Shown one piece after another: positions 53,508 to 63,084 of a stretch of 64,000 nucleotides of DNA. The stretch covers positions 11,130,337 to 11,194,336 of the forward strand of contig OX393570.1 of the NCBI GenBank assembly GCA_947652115.1, written 5' to 3'. The first letter of the stretch is position 1. Each line of letters starts with the position of its first letter. This DNA is from Blastomussa wellsi (taxonomy: Eukaryota > Cnidaria > Anthozoa > Scleractinia > Plerogyridae). Made by a program: the position numbers and the translations under genes. The notes under the pieces are model-generated. The model saw only the letters and a list, made by a program, of their open reading frames with translations, searched no databases and was not told the DNA's origin.

Positions 53508-54567
53508 ACTAGCCAGACAGAATAAATATCGTAGACAACGTGTAAAAATTGGCGACAGTTTCTCTGATTGGTCAATGGTCTTATGGGGAGTTCCTCAAGG
53601 ATCAGTTTTGGGACCACTTCTTTTCAATATTTTTGTCAACGACTTGCATTTTTCTGTTACCACGACTAACGTGAATGCCTATGCTGACGATAATCAGCTT
53701 CAATTTAGTCACAAGAGTCCTATGGCCATTGAGACTGCCATTAACAAAGACCTTAAACATGCAATGATTTAGTTTGATAAAAAAATCACTTAAAGCTAAT
53801 CCAGACAAATTCCAAAGTTTCGACCTGGCCCCTGGATGATCCTCCATTGACTTAAAGTTCAGAGTAGATGGTCAGGGACCTCAACAAGAGAATCGTATCA
53901 AGCTACTCGGTCTAACTATAGACGAAAAACTAAACTTTCATGAACATATTGCTGGACTATGCCACAAAATCAGCACACAAATAAGTGTTTTTAATAGATT
54001 CAAATGTCTTATTTCACTTGATGGTAAATTACGGTTGTATGATTCCTTTATTTTACCTCATCTTAATTATTGTTCTATGGTATGGCACTTTTATCTCAAA
54101 AGTGATTCTGATAAACTTGAAAAACTAAACAAACATGCCCTTAGAAGAGTTTTTCAGGATGAGGAAAACGATTATTGATACCTTTTAAATAAGGCTGACA
54201 AAACCTCACTTTACAATCATAGGCTCCAAAATATTGCTATATTGATACATAAGGCATTGGACAATATTGCTCCATCTTATATAATGAGAAAGGATAGTAG
54301 AGAACGTATATTATCAGTTTTAGTCTCTCTTTTTTTGTCTCTACAAACACGCCTCCATGGAAACCAGCTGAGTGTTGTTGGGGCTAGCGTGTTTCTTGAA
54401 TTAAATAAAGTATACCCCTACCCTACCTTATATTAATGACTTATTTAATACTTGTAATACAAACTATCAGCTTGGAGGATCTAATATTCCATCTCTACCC
54501 AGAGTAAACACTACATCATATGGATTTAAATCCATTAGGTATTTTGGGCCCAAGATATGGAATTTCT
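53508..54567 (+). pseudogene. Non-LTR retrotransposon reverse transcriptase, broken
   Basis: The catalytic part is clear: 'GVPQGSVLGPLLFNIFVNDL' near 53590 and 'NAYADDNQLQFSH' near 53675, with the two catalytic Asp of the YADD box present. After a stop at 53770 other frames carry 'IKLLGLTIDEKLNFHEHIAG' (about 53905), 'LYDSFILPHLNYCSMVWHF' (about 54045) and 'YGFKSIRYFGPKIWNF' at the end, so the thumb and C-terminus are also there. This is the CR1/L2/jockey layout. The 5' half (endonuclease) is missing. A MITE at 54568 interrupts the last exon-like block. Confidence 0.75.
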
Positions 54568-55000
54568 CAGTCATGTCCAATACACCCGCACTGTATCGAT
54601 CCGTTGAAGTCATATTCAGTTCGTTCGATTCGTACGGATCGTTTAAATGTTCTACCCTCCATAGTAGGGTTGACAGTTCGTATATTCTATATTACACCTC
54701 AACAATCCGTAAATTTCAAACGGATCGTCATCCCTCCCTGCAATATACGATCCGTACACTCTACTCTATGGAGCGTAGGACATTTAACGATCCATACGGA
54801 TCAAACGGATTGTCAAGCCGTCTGCCCCACACCCTCAAGATCCTCAGAAGGGTGATTTTTTCAAGTCCCCTAAATGAGATGCAAAACACGATCAGTAAAC
54901 TCTACTCTACAGACCGTAAGACATTTCACGATCTGAACGGATCGAACGGACTGAATATGATTTTAACCGATCAATACAGTGCAGGTGTATTGGACAACCC
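54568..55000. mobile_element. Inverted-repeat element, short copy (433 bp)
   Basis: Ends 'tgtccaatacacccgcactg' and 'cagtgcaggtgtattggaca' are complementary. The interior is rich in 'gatccgtacggatcgaacgg'-type words and 'ctctactctacggagcgtaa'. It is the same family as 62018-63084. It sits inside the RT coding region. Confidence 0.8.
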
Positions 55001-55124
55001 TCAAACTTCTTGGACGATAATTTGCAAACTCAGTCCGATCTTCAATCTTTCAAGAAATTTGTATGACTTGCCATTCAGTCATTCATGTTGTGATGCTTTA
55101 CGCCAGGGAAGTGTACCTTATTGA
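55001..55124 (+). pseudogene. Last part of the RT reading frame beyond the MITE
   Basis: The frame continues 'NPQTSWTIICKLSPIFNLSR', as expected for the final residues of the RT protein after the K-I-W-N block. It ends at the TGA near 55122. Confidence 0.35.
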
Positions 55125-55790
55125 AAGAGGTCAAGCCCCTGAGCCTAAACGCATAAACAAACAAGAGGAAATTTAATCTAGTGTACTTAGTGTCTATAAC
55201 CTTTTAATAGTTCTTCTTTCATATCGCATTTTGATATCTTGTAATTCGTTTGTAATTTCCAACGGTTAGCTTCTTCATTGTAATATAATAGCCTATTGTC
55301 TTGTTTTTTTTTTTAATTGTAACATTTTTTTCTCAGGTTGAATCAAATCCCTGAATGAGTTCGTTTGCTGAGTATTCCCGGGCAGATGGCCGTGATCCCG
55401 CCACAGCTTTGGCAGCAATTATCTCATATTTTGTATTTGGAAACATAAGTTATTTTCCATACTGAAAAATTACTGTCCCTTAAATACACCTAATTTTGTA
55501 TTTGCTTTATATATAAATAGATATCATGGTGTAGATGTTGTAGCCCACACCTGCAGGGGTAGGGTAATTCATAAAACAAACAGGACCCGCTAACCATGAG
55601 GTGTTACCTGTGTTGTTTTTGGCGGCGTTAATTTTCGCCGTGAATCTTAAGTTTACGAACGATTCTGAAGCCATGTACCTGTCAGTCTAAAGAAGCAGTG
55701 AAACAAAGGACATGTCACAAAGCTGTGAACCTAGGATTTGTAACGAAGCTGTGAAAAATAAGTTGAGTTACGAATCAAAACGTATTTGGT
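55125..55790. other. Spacer, no gene seen
   Basis: The retrotransposon 3' end and A+T-rich host sequence, with T-runs near 55305. No recognisable coding frame. Confidence 0.35.
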
Positions 55791-55826
55791 CCTTCGAGAT
55801 GGACGAGAGGAATTGTAAAAGACAAC

Positions 55827-56450
55827 ATGGCCGTCAATTCAAAGGAACTACAAGATGAGCTAAATAAAAAAATGCGGAGTATCTCCCATTCTGCTGAAAG
55901 AAAAGGGATTGCAGACGGTTGGAAAGAAGACGGTCTTGATCCAAAGGTTAGTGAATAGTTATGAAGCATTAAAGACTGAAGTAGAATCGGAACCGCCCGA
56001 CGACTTGAATTATTTCAATCCCTTCAAAGAAGAGATCTTCAAAGAGCTTCCTCCAAAAGATAAACAGTCACAGGAAAAAGCTTCCATCAAATGTAAAGTC
56101 AAAGTTGTGCAAGCAGATATTGAGATTTTAATTGGTAACATTTGCAAGTTGAGCAAAAATGAAAACAATGAGGTCAAAATACAGATCAGGATTGAATGAT
56201 TGTCAGAGTATCGCATGTCATATCTTCAGTTGAGAGATCGTATAAGGAAATTGAAGATGAGCTTAGCTGTTGGAGGGAATTCTTGGAGAAGATAGATCAA
56301 GCATTAGATTCTGATCATGAATACATAAATAAGGCTCTCAATACAGAAGACCAGAATTGTGGGCCAAGACAACAAGTTTACAATCCTGGCTCAGTTCTCA
56401 TGTTTTTATGCTCAAAGCTTTTCTCACAGTCAAGACAAAAGTAGCTGCAT
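55827..56450 (+). pseudogene. BEL/Pao-like gag region with SAP-type helix pair
   Basis: From 'MAVNSKELQDELNKKMRS' a frameshift leads to 'LKEKGLQTVGKKTVLIQRLV', which has the spacing of a SAP DNA-binding motif (L-K-x-x-G-L-x-T-x-G-x-K-x-x-L-I-x-R-L). A long charged helical region follows in two frames to about 56440. SAP-like starts plus such helices occur in gag-type proteins of cnidarian BEL/Pao retrotransposons. A matching BEL/Pao pol fragment lies at 63645-63854 on the same strand, on the far side of Block D. The family call is moderate; the SAP reading is better supported. Confidence 0.4.
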
Positions 56451-57335
56451 CCAAAGAAACCAGGAAAATGAAAATGATTGCCGACTTTGATCAGAACGAG
56501 TTGCTTCTCTGAAGATGACTTGGTAACCATAATCTACAGACAACATGACAATCTGATACTCAGCAAGATGGTCCTGGAACTTCTTGATCTTGGGTAGACC
56601 ACAAGTTCCTTCGGGTACCCCTGCAGCTCGAAACAAGTTTCGGGCTTTCTTCTTCTGCATGGGTCTTCCTTTTTGCAAGTACTGGTACCCTGGATGCTGA
56701 CTACCCAGATCACAAAATGCTTTGAGGGTGACAAACACTCATGGACAACACAGTTCGTCGAGGTTCTTTATTTTCACGACACTCTTTTTACATCCCGTAA
56801 TTTCTCGAGAGCAGCACGTCCCTTGTGCAGACGTTTGTTACTTCCTTCCCTTACCAGGATCATGAATGTGTGACACATGTAAAGAGAAACTGTCATCCAT
56901 TCGGAACTGTTTGTTTGAGTTCAACATCCTACCAATCTGTTCCATGATTTCTCTGGCGGCTTAACTGTTTCCTTGCCAATCACACACTTGCAAGCTGGCA
57001 GAATGGTACGAATGGTGTAGTTGGTTTGTATTCATGTTAATTAGATGATCCTCAAGATGACCTTCAGGATCATTCAACACTTGTGTGCGAATAGCCCACT
57101 GAAGAGCCTCGTCGATTTGTTGAGGTAAGATTTGTTGGTTGTTGCGCGGCAACACTCCTCCACCACCTCATTGCACTAAATGTGCCACATAATTGCGATG
57201 ATGTACACCCAGGTGACGAACACAATGGTCGAGATGTGGTCTAAGAATAAAATCAAAACCTTGTTCGAATTCCTTGCCATGAGCTGCTAACACTCTATCG
57301 TCTGCTTCATCTGCATCGAAATAATCTTGTGACAT
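56430..57335 (-). pseudogene. N-terminal part of DNA_pol_B_2 type polymerase (Block D)
   Basis: The gene starts at the ATG complementary to 57333-57335 and reads 'HGKEFEQGFDFILRPHLDHC', a TGA near 57170, then 'QQILPQQIDEALQWAIRTQV', 'DHLINMNTNQLHHSYHS' and, after shifts near 56960 and 56740, 'FVTLKAFCDLGSQHPGYQY' and 'LAEYQIVMLSVDYGYQVIF'. Each block has a counterpart in the same order in the Block A polymerase at 4686-5490 ('GFDFILTPHVDRQL', 'LPGQIEEALQRSINKQ', 'LKEYQIVVVSVDHGYQIIF'). The exonuclease and catalytic parts are missing, so Block D is cut off on this side. This N-terminal domain has no known function that I can name. Confidence 0.65.
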
Positions 57336-57620
57336 GTTGATCTAATGAACGTTGACATCACTTCTGAACAATTAGCACTCTTGATGCCAAATATGGTGAT
57401 TGACCCCTGTACCAAATGCTGTTAAACCGGTTTTCTCAAACCAGTTTTCCTTTCTTTTCAACCAGAAACAATTGTGAAATTGTCACGTGTTGAAGGAATA
57501 CCTTCATCCCTTGACAAACCGGTATTATGTTCCAGTAAAAACTAGATTGACGGGCCAGTAATGCTACCCTTCTCCTTGATAATGATTGGTTCATGGTGAG
57601 AAGAAATACAGCTCACATTC

Positions 57621-58240
57621 TTGTACGGTTCAATTGTCGATTGCTGCGTTACAGAGAAAACAAAGTTGGAACTACATATCCTGCACAAAGTAAGAAGAGG
57701 AAACAAATGTCCTCCAACAGAGTCTCCCAAAAAGAGGAAAGAAGACTCCATACCGCTTCCAGATAGCAATACAAACGCTTTATTGAGCGATCTGGGTTTT
57801 GAGGTGTTGGAGGAAATGCTTGGAATGTCCTATCCCCGATTGTAAGCTGGTGAAAGGTACTTCCTGAACAGGTTGGGAGAATGTGAAATGCTCCATGAAG
57901 AATGTCCAGGATCAAATCACTGTCTGGTACAAATGGAAAAAAGACAAGTTGAAATGTTTTTGTTCAGAACCGTTGGTGTTGTGCCAATCAAGATCAGAAC
58001 AAAACCTGGGAAGAATCTACTTTAGATGTCAAAGGAACTGCTGCAAATTCTTCCAATGTGGAGACGAGATTCCTCATAGCAAAAACATGGCACGGATTGG
58101 AAATACAGTAGAGTACCAGGAGACACCCTTCGCCATGCCTATTCCAAACCAAGAACTGTTGTGGGATCAAGTAAAAACCAATGCCAGGTCTACTACTGCT
58201 ATTGGTACCAACAAGATTATTTACCCACATGAAGTATAAG
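57621..58240 (+). pseudogene. GRF-type zinc-finger protein (Block D)
   Basis: The upstream frame has a basic segment 'PPTESPKKRKEDSIPLP' and 'LLSDLGFEVLEEMLGM'. After a stop at 57845 another frame carries 'LKCFCSEPLVLCQSRSEQNL', then 'GRIYFRCQRNCCKFFQCGDE'. This is the GRF finger: C-x-C at the start, a Gly-Arg-x-(F/Y)-(F/Y)-x-C centre, and C-K-F-F at the end, with the usual final Trp replaced by Cys. GRF fingers bind single-stranded nucleic acid in topoisomerase 3-alpha and NEIL3, so a role in DNA replication or repair for the element is possible. The C-terminal 50 residues are unassigned. Confidence 0.6.
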
Positions 58241-58398
58241 GGTTCACATACAAACACTACAAATTGTATACCTCATAAAAGTACTGAAACAACAAGAGTT
58301 TGATACGAAACGACAAGAAGAGACAAATTTGTAATCTTTAACAAGCTATTATCAATGTGGTCTTACAATAAAAAAGTTCATTTGGTTCATGACTCAGC

Positions 58399-58670
58399 AT
58401 GAGCAGTGAAGCGTATTGGGGTTGGGTGTGTGAATTGAGTGAGTGTGTGTTGTTCAAACACGGGCAAGGAATCGTGATTCCTCTCACCCCTAGTGAGGAC
58501 CTCTTCAAGAATTTGAAGCCACCAATGTGAGTAGAAACCCGTTTCGATTCATGGTCTTTATCCTTTGGTTGAAGCATCAACCCCAAGCATTTGAGTGGTT
58601 CAACGTCATACAAGAACATCATAATGATCTCGTCCACGATTGTGTCATGAAACTCAATCGATTGCTGTAA
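58399..58670 (+). pseudogene. Small Block D gene before the integrase, one frameshift
   Basis: The ATG at 58399 gives 43 codons with 'SSEAYWGWVCELSECVLFKH'; after a shift near 58540 the frame 'FRFMVFILWLKHQPQAFEWF' continues to the TAA at 58668-58670, three bases before the integrase ATG. About 90 codons. The tight spacing and matching strand argue for a real gene. Family unknown. Confidence 0.35.
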
Positions 58671-58673
58671 ACA

Positions 58674-58926
58674 ATGGTCAAGACAAAGAACAAAACTTTG
58701 ATTGTAACCTATCGTGATCCTGCTCACCCTAGGAGTCTCGGAGGAATTGAACGATTTGCCAAAGGTCAGAAAACCGCAGTGAAAAAAGTCAGAGATCCTA
58801 CAAAAACAATTGGGGTACACCCTTCACAAACTTCGAAGGAGACATTATCCCACGCTTCCTGTCTTGGTGTTTGGTATTGACGAACAATGGGTTGCTGACT
58901 TGATCAAAAGCTTTGAAGATGAATGA
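58674..58926 (+). pseudogene. Polinton integrase, N-terminal part only (Block D)
   Basis: The ATG at 58674 reads 'TLIVTYRDPAHPRSLGGIER' and 'KGQKTAVKKVRD'. After a shift near 58797 another frame gives 'LQKQLGYTLHKLRRRHYPTL' and 'VFGIDEQWVADLI', which matches the entry into the rve core of Polinton integrases: a short helical HTH-like part, then the P-T-L-P linker, then D-x-Q-W with the first catalytic Asp. The core with the other two acids is missing and the frame ends at 58926. It is a different subtype from the Block C integrase at 43780. The stop overlaps the next gene in ATGAATGA. Confidence 0.65.
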
Positions 58927-59452
58927 GGAGTTTTACATCACTTTGCCTAGTAATAGCAACCGCGAGGAGTTTCCGCAGAACCAAGCTAATCATTTCAAGA
59001 TTCGATTACCAAATCCTATTTGATTGCAAGGATCGGGTTGGAAAGTGGGACTGAGAAGCATCTCGTTACCTGATGATTGGATCATGAAATATCCCTCCGG
59101 CACGCTCAAGTTTGGTAGAGCGCACTACGATCCTAAAGATCTTAAGATGGTGTTTGAGTACACTGATGGTGTTGGATTAATGAAGAGTGTGATCCCCATT
59201 TTTGAGCAACGTCATATTTTGAATTACAGTGGACCTCATCTTGGTAGCACCTACACAGAACCCAAGGGAAAGAAAATGTACGTGAAGTTTCGTTGTGATG
59301 GAGAGGACTTGCTGACGGATAACAAGGCCCCACACGTACACGCAATTTACTCACCAGCATTGAAGATCATTAAAATGTTGGCATTAAAGATGGGATGGCT
59401 AAAGGAGAGCAACCCTGGAAATTATGACTTGGGACCGAATATACGTCAATAG
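58919..59452 (+). pseudogene. Possible minor capsid protein (Block D), one in-frame stop
   Basis: The ATG at 58919 begins 'NEEFYITLPSNSNREEFPQN' and 'FKIRLPNPI', then a single TGA at 59021-59023. The same frame continues with 'WKVGLRSISLPDDW' and about 130 further codons to 59452, so one base change closed the gene. The phrase F-Y-(V/I)-T-L-P-S-N-S...F-x-(V/I)-x-L-x-x-P-(I/L)...W-x-V-G-L-x-x-(I/L) is widespread in cnidarian Polintons at the start of a beta-rich protein. A penton-like minor capsid role is plausible, but I cannot prove it. Array gene X may be a distant relative. Confidence 0.6.
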
Positions 59453-59466
59453 TTTCTTTTACCAAC

Positions 59467-59743
59467 ATGGTACCTGGTTTAGAAATGATAACGCATAATC
59501 TGAAAAACGACAGGGACGAACCTCTGTTTTGGTTGATAGGAGAGGAGTTTTTTTCACCTGAGTATTAATTGTGATTGGCACTTCACAAATCTCAATAAAG
59601 GACAGTCTCTCCAATCGATTTACAGTAAAAGTTGTGGCAATTACGGCTTGTCCTATTTAAAAGAGAGAGCGAGAGGCCAAAGCATGAACAAGTACTTGAG
59701 CCGATTCAAAAAACATGATTATGTAGAGACGATCAAACAGTAG
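59467..59743 (+). pseudogene. Adenain-like cysteine protease remnant (Block D)
   Basis: The second frame (59570-59743) reads 'CDWHFTNLNKGQSLQSIYSK' and then 'SCGNYGLSYLKERARGQS'. The block S-x-x-C-G-x-Y-(G/C)-L-x-(Y/F)-L-x-x-R is the active-site cysteine region of the adenovirus-type (Ulp1-fold) maturation protease of Polintons. The catalytic Cys is kept. The first frame (from 59467) may hold the middle of the enzyme; the His/Asp half before it is not recognisable. The enzyme would cut virion proteins at Gly-Gly-type sites, and the neighbours at 60782-61388 have such sites. Confidence 0.6.
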
Positions 59744-59889
59744 GGCAAATGTTAAAGAAACTGATTGTAAATGAGTTGAATTGGCAATGTGTGTACAAAT
59801 TATCATCAGTGTAATTGAAACAATGAAATGTTGCTGCTACTCAATAAATTGGCTTGTTCCATTTTGTTTGCATTCACTTTTTGGGAGAT

Positions 59890-60351
59890 ATGCATAGAAT
59901 TATTTCCAGTTCACACACCCTCTAGTGTGATGATTGTTGGACAGTCGGGTTAAGGGAGACAGTGTTTACCACCAAACTCTTACTTAACAATCTCAAGTTG
60001 TTTCATACTCCACCATCAAAAATATGTTGTTATGGAGCTTGGCAAGAAGGGTTCCAGTCCAAGAAGGAACATGGTATAAAGTTTCATGAAGGGATTCACG
60101 ACGCAGACCAATTGAAAAAGTTGTTTCCGAAAGGTGGTTTACTGGTGTTGGACGATTTAATGGCAGAAGGCAGCAACAATAAATGCGTGCTGGATCTGTT
60201 CACCAAACATTCACATCACCAAAACTTAACAGTGTTGTATTTGGTCTTGGATTTACACCCTGGTAGTTCCAACGATCGCTGGGTTCTCAGCCACCTTTTA
60301 AAAGACGAGGGATGTATGTGGTGTCATAAATTGATCGAGACATCACATTGA
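59890..60351 (+). pseudogene. Polinton packaging ATPase (Block D), P-loop broken
   Basis: The phrase 'TPSSVMIVGQSG' near 59918-59950 is the start of a P-loop, but the next codon is TAA and the Lys-Thr of G-x-x-x-x-G-K-T is lost through a shift. The next frame continues 'FTTKLLLNN', a Trp/Glu-containing segment, the Walker B 'GGLLVLDDLM' near 60145 and 'LDLFTKHSHHQNLTVLYL', typical of the region after Walker B in these ATPases. It is cut short near 60351. The motif wording differs from the ATPase at 40984, so this is a separate lineage. Confidence 0.7.
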
Positions 60352-60692
60352 GTTCTTTCCAACATTCCGGCACAATCGTATCCCTATTGAATGGTTCCAA
60401 GAAAAGTGCCCAGATGGTAAAGCCAGATTTGCTGTACCGATTGGATGGGTTGTTTGCTTTGTACTACCGCCAGTGGTGGTGTCATCTTCAAATGATTTAC
60501 CACTTTAAGTGGTGCCGTGGTTGTTTGAACGCATTGGCTTTACCCATTGTGGCAGCAGGCATCATGGTGGGATCTGTCTTGGAAAACAGTATCCTGGTTG
60601 CCTGTTTAATTGCAGCTGGAACTGCAGTTAAGGGGTGGAACAATTTCAAAAAAATTTTGCGTGCGAGACTACGAACAACAATTCTGCTATGA
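60352..60692 (+). pseudogene. Block D small protein with hydrophobic segment
   Basis: The last part of the frame reads 'LALPIVAAGIMVGSVLENSI' and 'VACLIAAGTAVKGWNNFKK', two membrane-type helices. The first part is not convincing. It fits the class of small hydrophobic Polinton genes next to the ATPase; no family is recognised. Confidence 0.35.
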
Positions 60693-60781
60693 CCCTGTTG
60701 ATAAAAGCGGAGGCACGCTCGATGAGAAAGAAATGTAGGGCTCAGACGAAAACGACCCAGAACAAGAGAACAAAGTGAAGG

Positions 60782-60973
60782 CAACAGAAAGGTGGTGGTG
60801 GTAAAGTACCTTGGCTTGTGGATTTCAAGAGAGGTTTTAAAGTAAGCAAAGATCTGATACAAGCTCTCACAAACCCTGTGGATCATGAACAAGTCAAGCG
60901 TATGGTCAAAGGATATAAACAACAATTTCAAGAGTATAAAAGGAGAGGTGGTGGTAAAAGTTTAAACAAGTAG
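60782..60973 (+). pseudogene. Block D basic protein with Gly-Gly-Gly-Lys motifs
   Basis: The frame without its own ATG reads 'GGGGKVPWLVDFKRGFKVSK', 'NPVDHEQVKRMVKGYKQQFQ' and ends with 'RRGGGKSLNK'. It is basic and Lys/Arg-rich. The Gly-Gly motifs near both ends look like cut sites for an adenain-like protease. Adenovirus core proteins are processed that way. A DNA-binding core-protein role is inferred. Confidence 0.4.
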
Positions 60974-61026
60974 GTCATCAACAAAGGGTATGCAAAAAAA
61001 GAGCCCTTCAAAGTATTGCATCCAGT

Positions 61027-61129
61027 GATGGCTAAGGGAAAGAAAAGGAAGAAGAAATCGACACGACAGAGAGGTGGGGCTTTAGCTTGGTGCAAAACTT
61101 GTTTGGTGGACAAGATCGCTGAATTTTGA
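61027..61129 (+). pseudogene. Block D small basic peptide
   Basis: From the ATG the frame reads 'MAKGKKRKKKSTRQRGGALA', then a short hydrophobic, Cys-containing end and a TGA. A Lys/Arg cluster next to R-G-G-A resembles the precursor of a small core peptide. An extension of the frame upstream ('KEPFKVLHPV') links it to the previous gene after a TAG at 60971-60973. Confidence 0.4.
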
Positions 61130-61136
61130 ATTTTGT

Positions 61137-61388
61137 CGGGACCCTCTCGGGACCCTCTTGGGACCCTCTCCTACCTTTGCTACACTGGCTTTGAAATTAG
61201 CGGGTCAAGCAGGGAAAAGGTGTCAAAGACGATGTGGATCGTTACCAACGAGGTGGTGCCCTGCTCAGTATGCTCAAGAACGCTGCCACAATCGGGTACA
61301 AACTCGAAAAAGACAAGAGGTATAAAAGAATGGGTGCCAAGGGTGTCACAAGCAGTTACAACAGACGCTCTGCTCTGTGGGAAGTATG
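61137..61388 (+). pseudogene. Block D small gene with Arg-Gly-Gly-Ala motif
   Basis: After three 16-bp-like repeats 'gggaccctc(t/g)' (61138-61170) the frames give 'SPTFATLALKLAGQAGK', then 'VKDDVDRYQRGGALLSMLKN' and 'YKRMGAKGVTSSYNRRSALW'. One shift lies near 61215. The hydrophobic start, the Q-R-G-G-A-L phrase also found at 61070, and a basic end point to a structural precursor protein. No outside family is recognised. Confidence 0.35.
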
Positions 61389-61436
61389 ATTTGATTATGC
61401 AGACAACGTCCTGCCAATCGGAACAGGTGACACGAG

Positions 61437-61691
61437 ATGTTTGACCATTCCAATGCCGATCAGATCAATGCCATCAGCGAAATTGTTCTCAACCTATTAA
61501 GAAACAGAACTCCTGTTCATCCCATGACCATGGCCAAACTGTGTCACTGTAAGACCACGCTATGTGAAGTGGGGAAACTCAAAAACTCAGTGAAAAGACG
61601 ACGAGAACATCTCCAAAAAGAAAAGGGTGCTGGCAAGGTTTACACGTGTTCGAGGCATGTCACTGCAAGAGCAGAGGCTGAACTTGTATAA
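61437..61691 (+). pseudogene. Block D small helical protein
   Basis: The ATG at 61437 gives a frame with 'AISEIVLNLLRNRTPVHPMT' and 'KLKNSVKRRREHLQKEKG', after which the frame loses similarity to protein. Such a short Leu-rich start followed by an Arg/Lys helix ending in K-G is a pattern I associate with Polinton small proteins. Confidence is moderate because of the length. Confidence 0.4.
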
Positions 61692-61974
61692 AGAGAGAAA
61701 TGCACGCTTGGTCAAGTTATTACAGGAAGCCAATGAGAGGGAGACAACGTTACAGCAAAGTGTGGATCATTGGCATAAAGCCCACGACCAGATCCAACAA
61801 GCGTATTACGAATCGTTACTCGAACATCATTTTGAGCATGACAGAAGAGGTGATGATGTTGCCCACGAGTTTGACCAATTGGTTCAGTATTACAAAGGAG
61901 AAATCTCAGACAATAATAATAACAATAATAATAATAATAATAATAACTTTTTATTTAAGTGTCAATGTATTTAG
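61657..61974 (+). CDS. Block D coiled-coil protein ending in an Asn run
   Basis: The ATG at 61657 begins 'MSLQEQRLNLYKERNARLVK' and continues through 'HKAHDQIQQAYYESLLEHHF' in one open frame of 105 codons. The helical, charged sequence is coiled-coil-like. The C-terminus is replaced by about 12 Asn from an (AAT)n microsatellite, so the true end is lost. It overlaps the previous gene by 35 bp. Confidence 0.4.
   Translation: MSLQEQRLNLYKERNARLVKLLQEANERETTLQQSVDHWHKAHDQIQQAYYESLLEHHFEHDRRGDDVAHEFDQLVQYYKGEISDNNNNNNNNNNNNFLFKCQCI
61912..61946 (+). repeat. (AAT)n microsatellite
   Basis: About 11 AAT units with one AAC interruption, lying in the coding frame of the gene before it. Confidence 0.9.
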
Positions 61975-62017
61975 CACTACTGTGCTAATTAGGGACACTG
62001 ACATGCTTTGTTGAACA

Positions 62018-63084
62018 CAGTCATGTCCAATACACCCGCACTGTATCGATCTGTTGAAGTCATATTCAGTTCGTTCGAGTCGTACAGATCGTTTAAATGT
62101 TCTACGCTCCGTAGTAGGGTTGATGGTTCGTATATTCTATAATACATCTCAACGATCCGTAAATTTCAAACGGATCGTCATCCCGATTCGCAATTCTTGC
62201 ATCTCATTAAACAAACAGAGTGTAGTCGCGCGGCTCGTAATTCTTGCTTGGAAGGGAATACTGTATAACTGTATATTCTTCATTCTAAATATTGAAAATA
62301 CCAGCGATGAACACTTTATAAATGTATATTCCTCGTTCTAAATGTGGAAAATACCAGACATGCTTTCTAGCTGTGTTGAAGAAGCTGAAACGCAACGAAA
62401 AGGACGATAAGCAGTCTGACCAACACATTCATGTCTCCCAATATACAATCAGCAAACTCTACTATGGAGCGTAGCAAATTAATGAACAAACGGATCATCA
62501 CCGTCTGCCTCACACACAAAGGAGGAAGAATCTCTGGGAAAGAAGACCCAGGGCACGAGTTACTCTATGGAGCGCAAGACATTTAACGATCCGTACGGAT
62601 CGAACGGATCGTCAAGCCATCTGTCCGACACACTCAAGATCCACAGAAGGGTGATTTTTTCTAAGTCCCCTTAATGAGATGCAATATACGATCCGTAAAC
62701 TCTACTCTACGGAGTGTAAGACATTTAACCATCCGTACGGATCGAACGGATCGTCAAGCCGTCTGCCCGACACACTCAAGATCCACAGAAGGGTGATTTT
62801 TTCTAAGTCCCCTTAATGAGATGCAATAAACGATCCGTACACTCTACTCTACGGAGCGTAAGACAGTTAACCATCCGTACGGATCGAACGGATCGTCAAG
62901 CCATCTGCCCCACACACTCAAGATCCTCAGAAGGGTAATTTTTTCTAAGTCCCCTTAATGAGATGCAATATACGATCCGTACACTCTACTCTACGGAGCG
63001 TAAGACAGTTAACGATCCATACGGATCGAACAGACTGAATATGATTTTAACGGATCGATACAGTGCAGGTGTATTGGACAACCC
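62018..63084. mobile_element. Inverted-repeat element, long copy, with 142-bp internal tandem repeats
   Basis: The same termini as 54568-55000. The sequence TTGTTGAACA flanks both sides (62008-62017 and 63085-63094), a likely 10-bp target duplication. The interior has 142-bp tandem units; 'gatgcaata' recurs at 62678, 62820 and 62962. Mutator-like elements make 9-10-bp duplications, so that family is possible. No transposase is present. Confidence 0.8.

Noticed and set aside
53402..53617. 71-residue minus-strand frame beside the palindrome
   Set aside because: It is antisense to the start of the RT fragment and has no motif.
58338..58820. 160-residue minus-strand frame
   Set aside because: It has no recognisable motif and lies antisense to the small gene at 58399-58670 and the integrase start, which have motif or spacing support.
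61912..61946. Real poly-asparagine protein domain
   Set aside because: It is translation of an (AAT)n microsatellite that interrupts the gene end.
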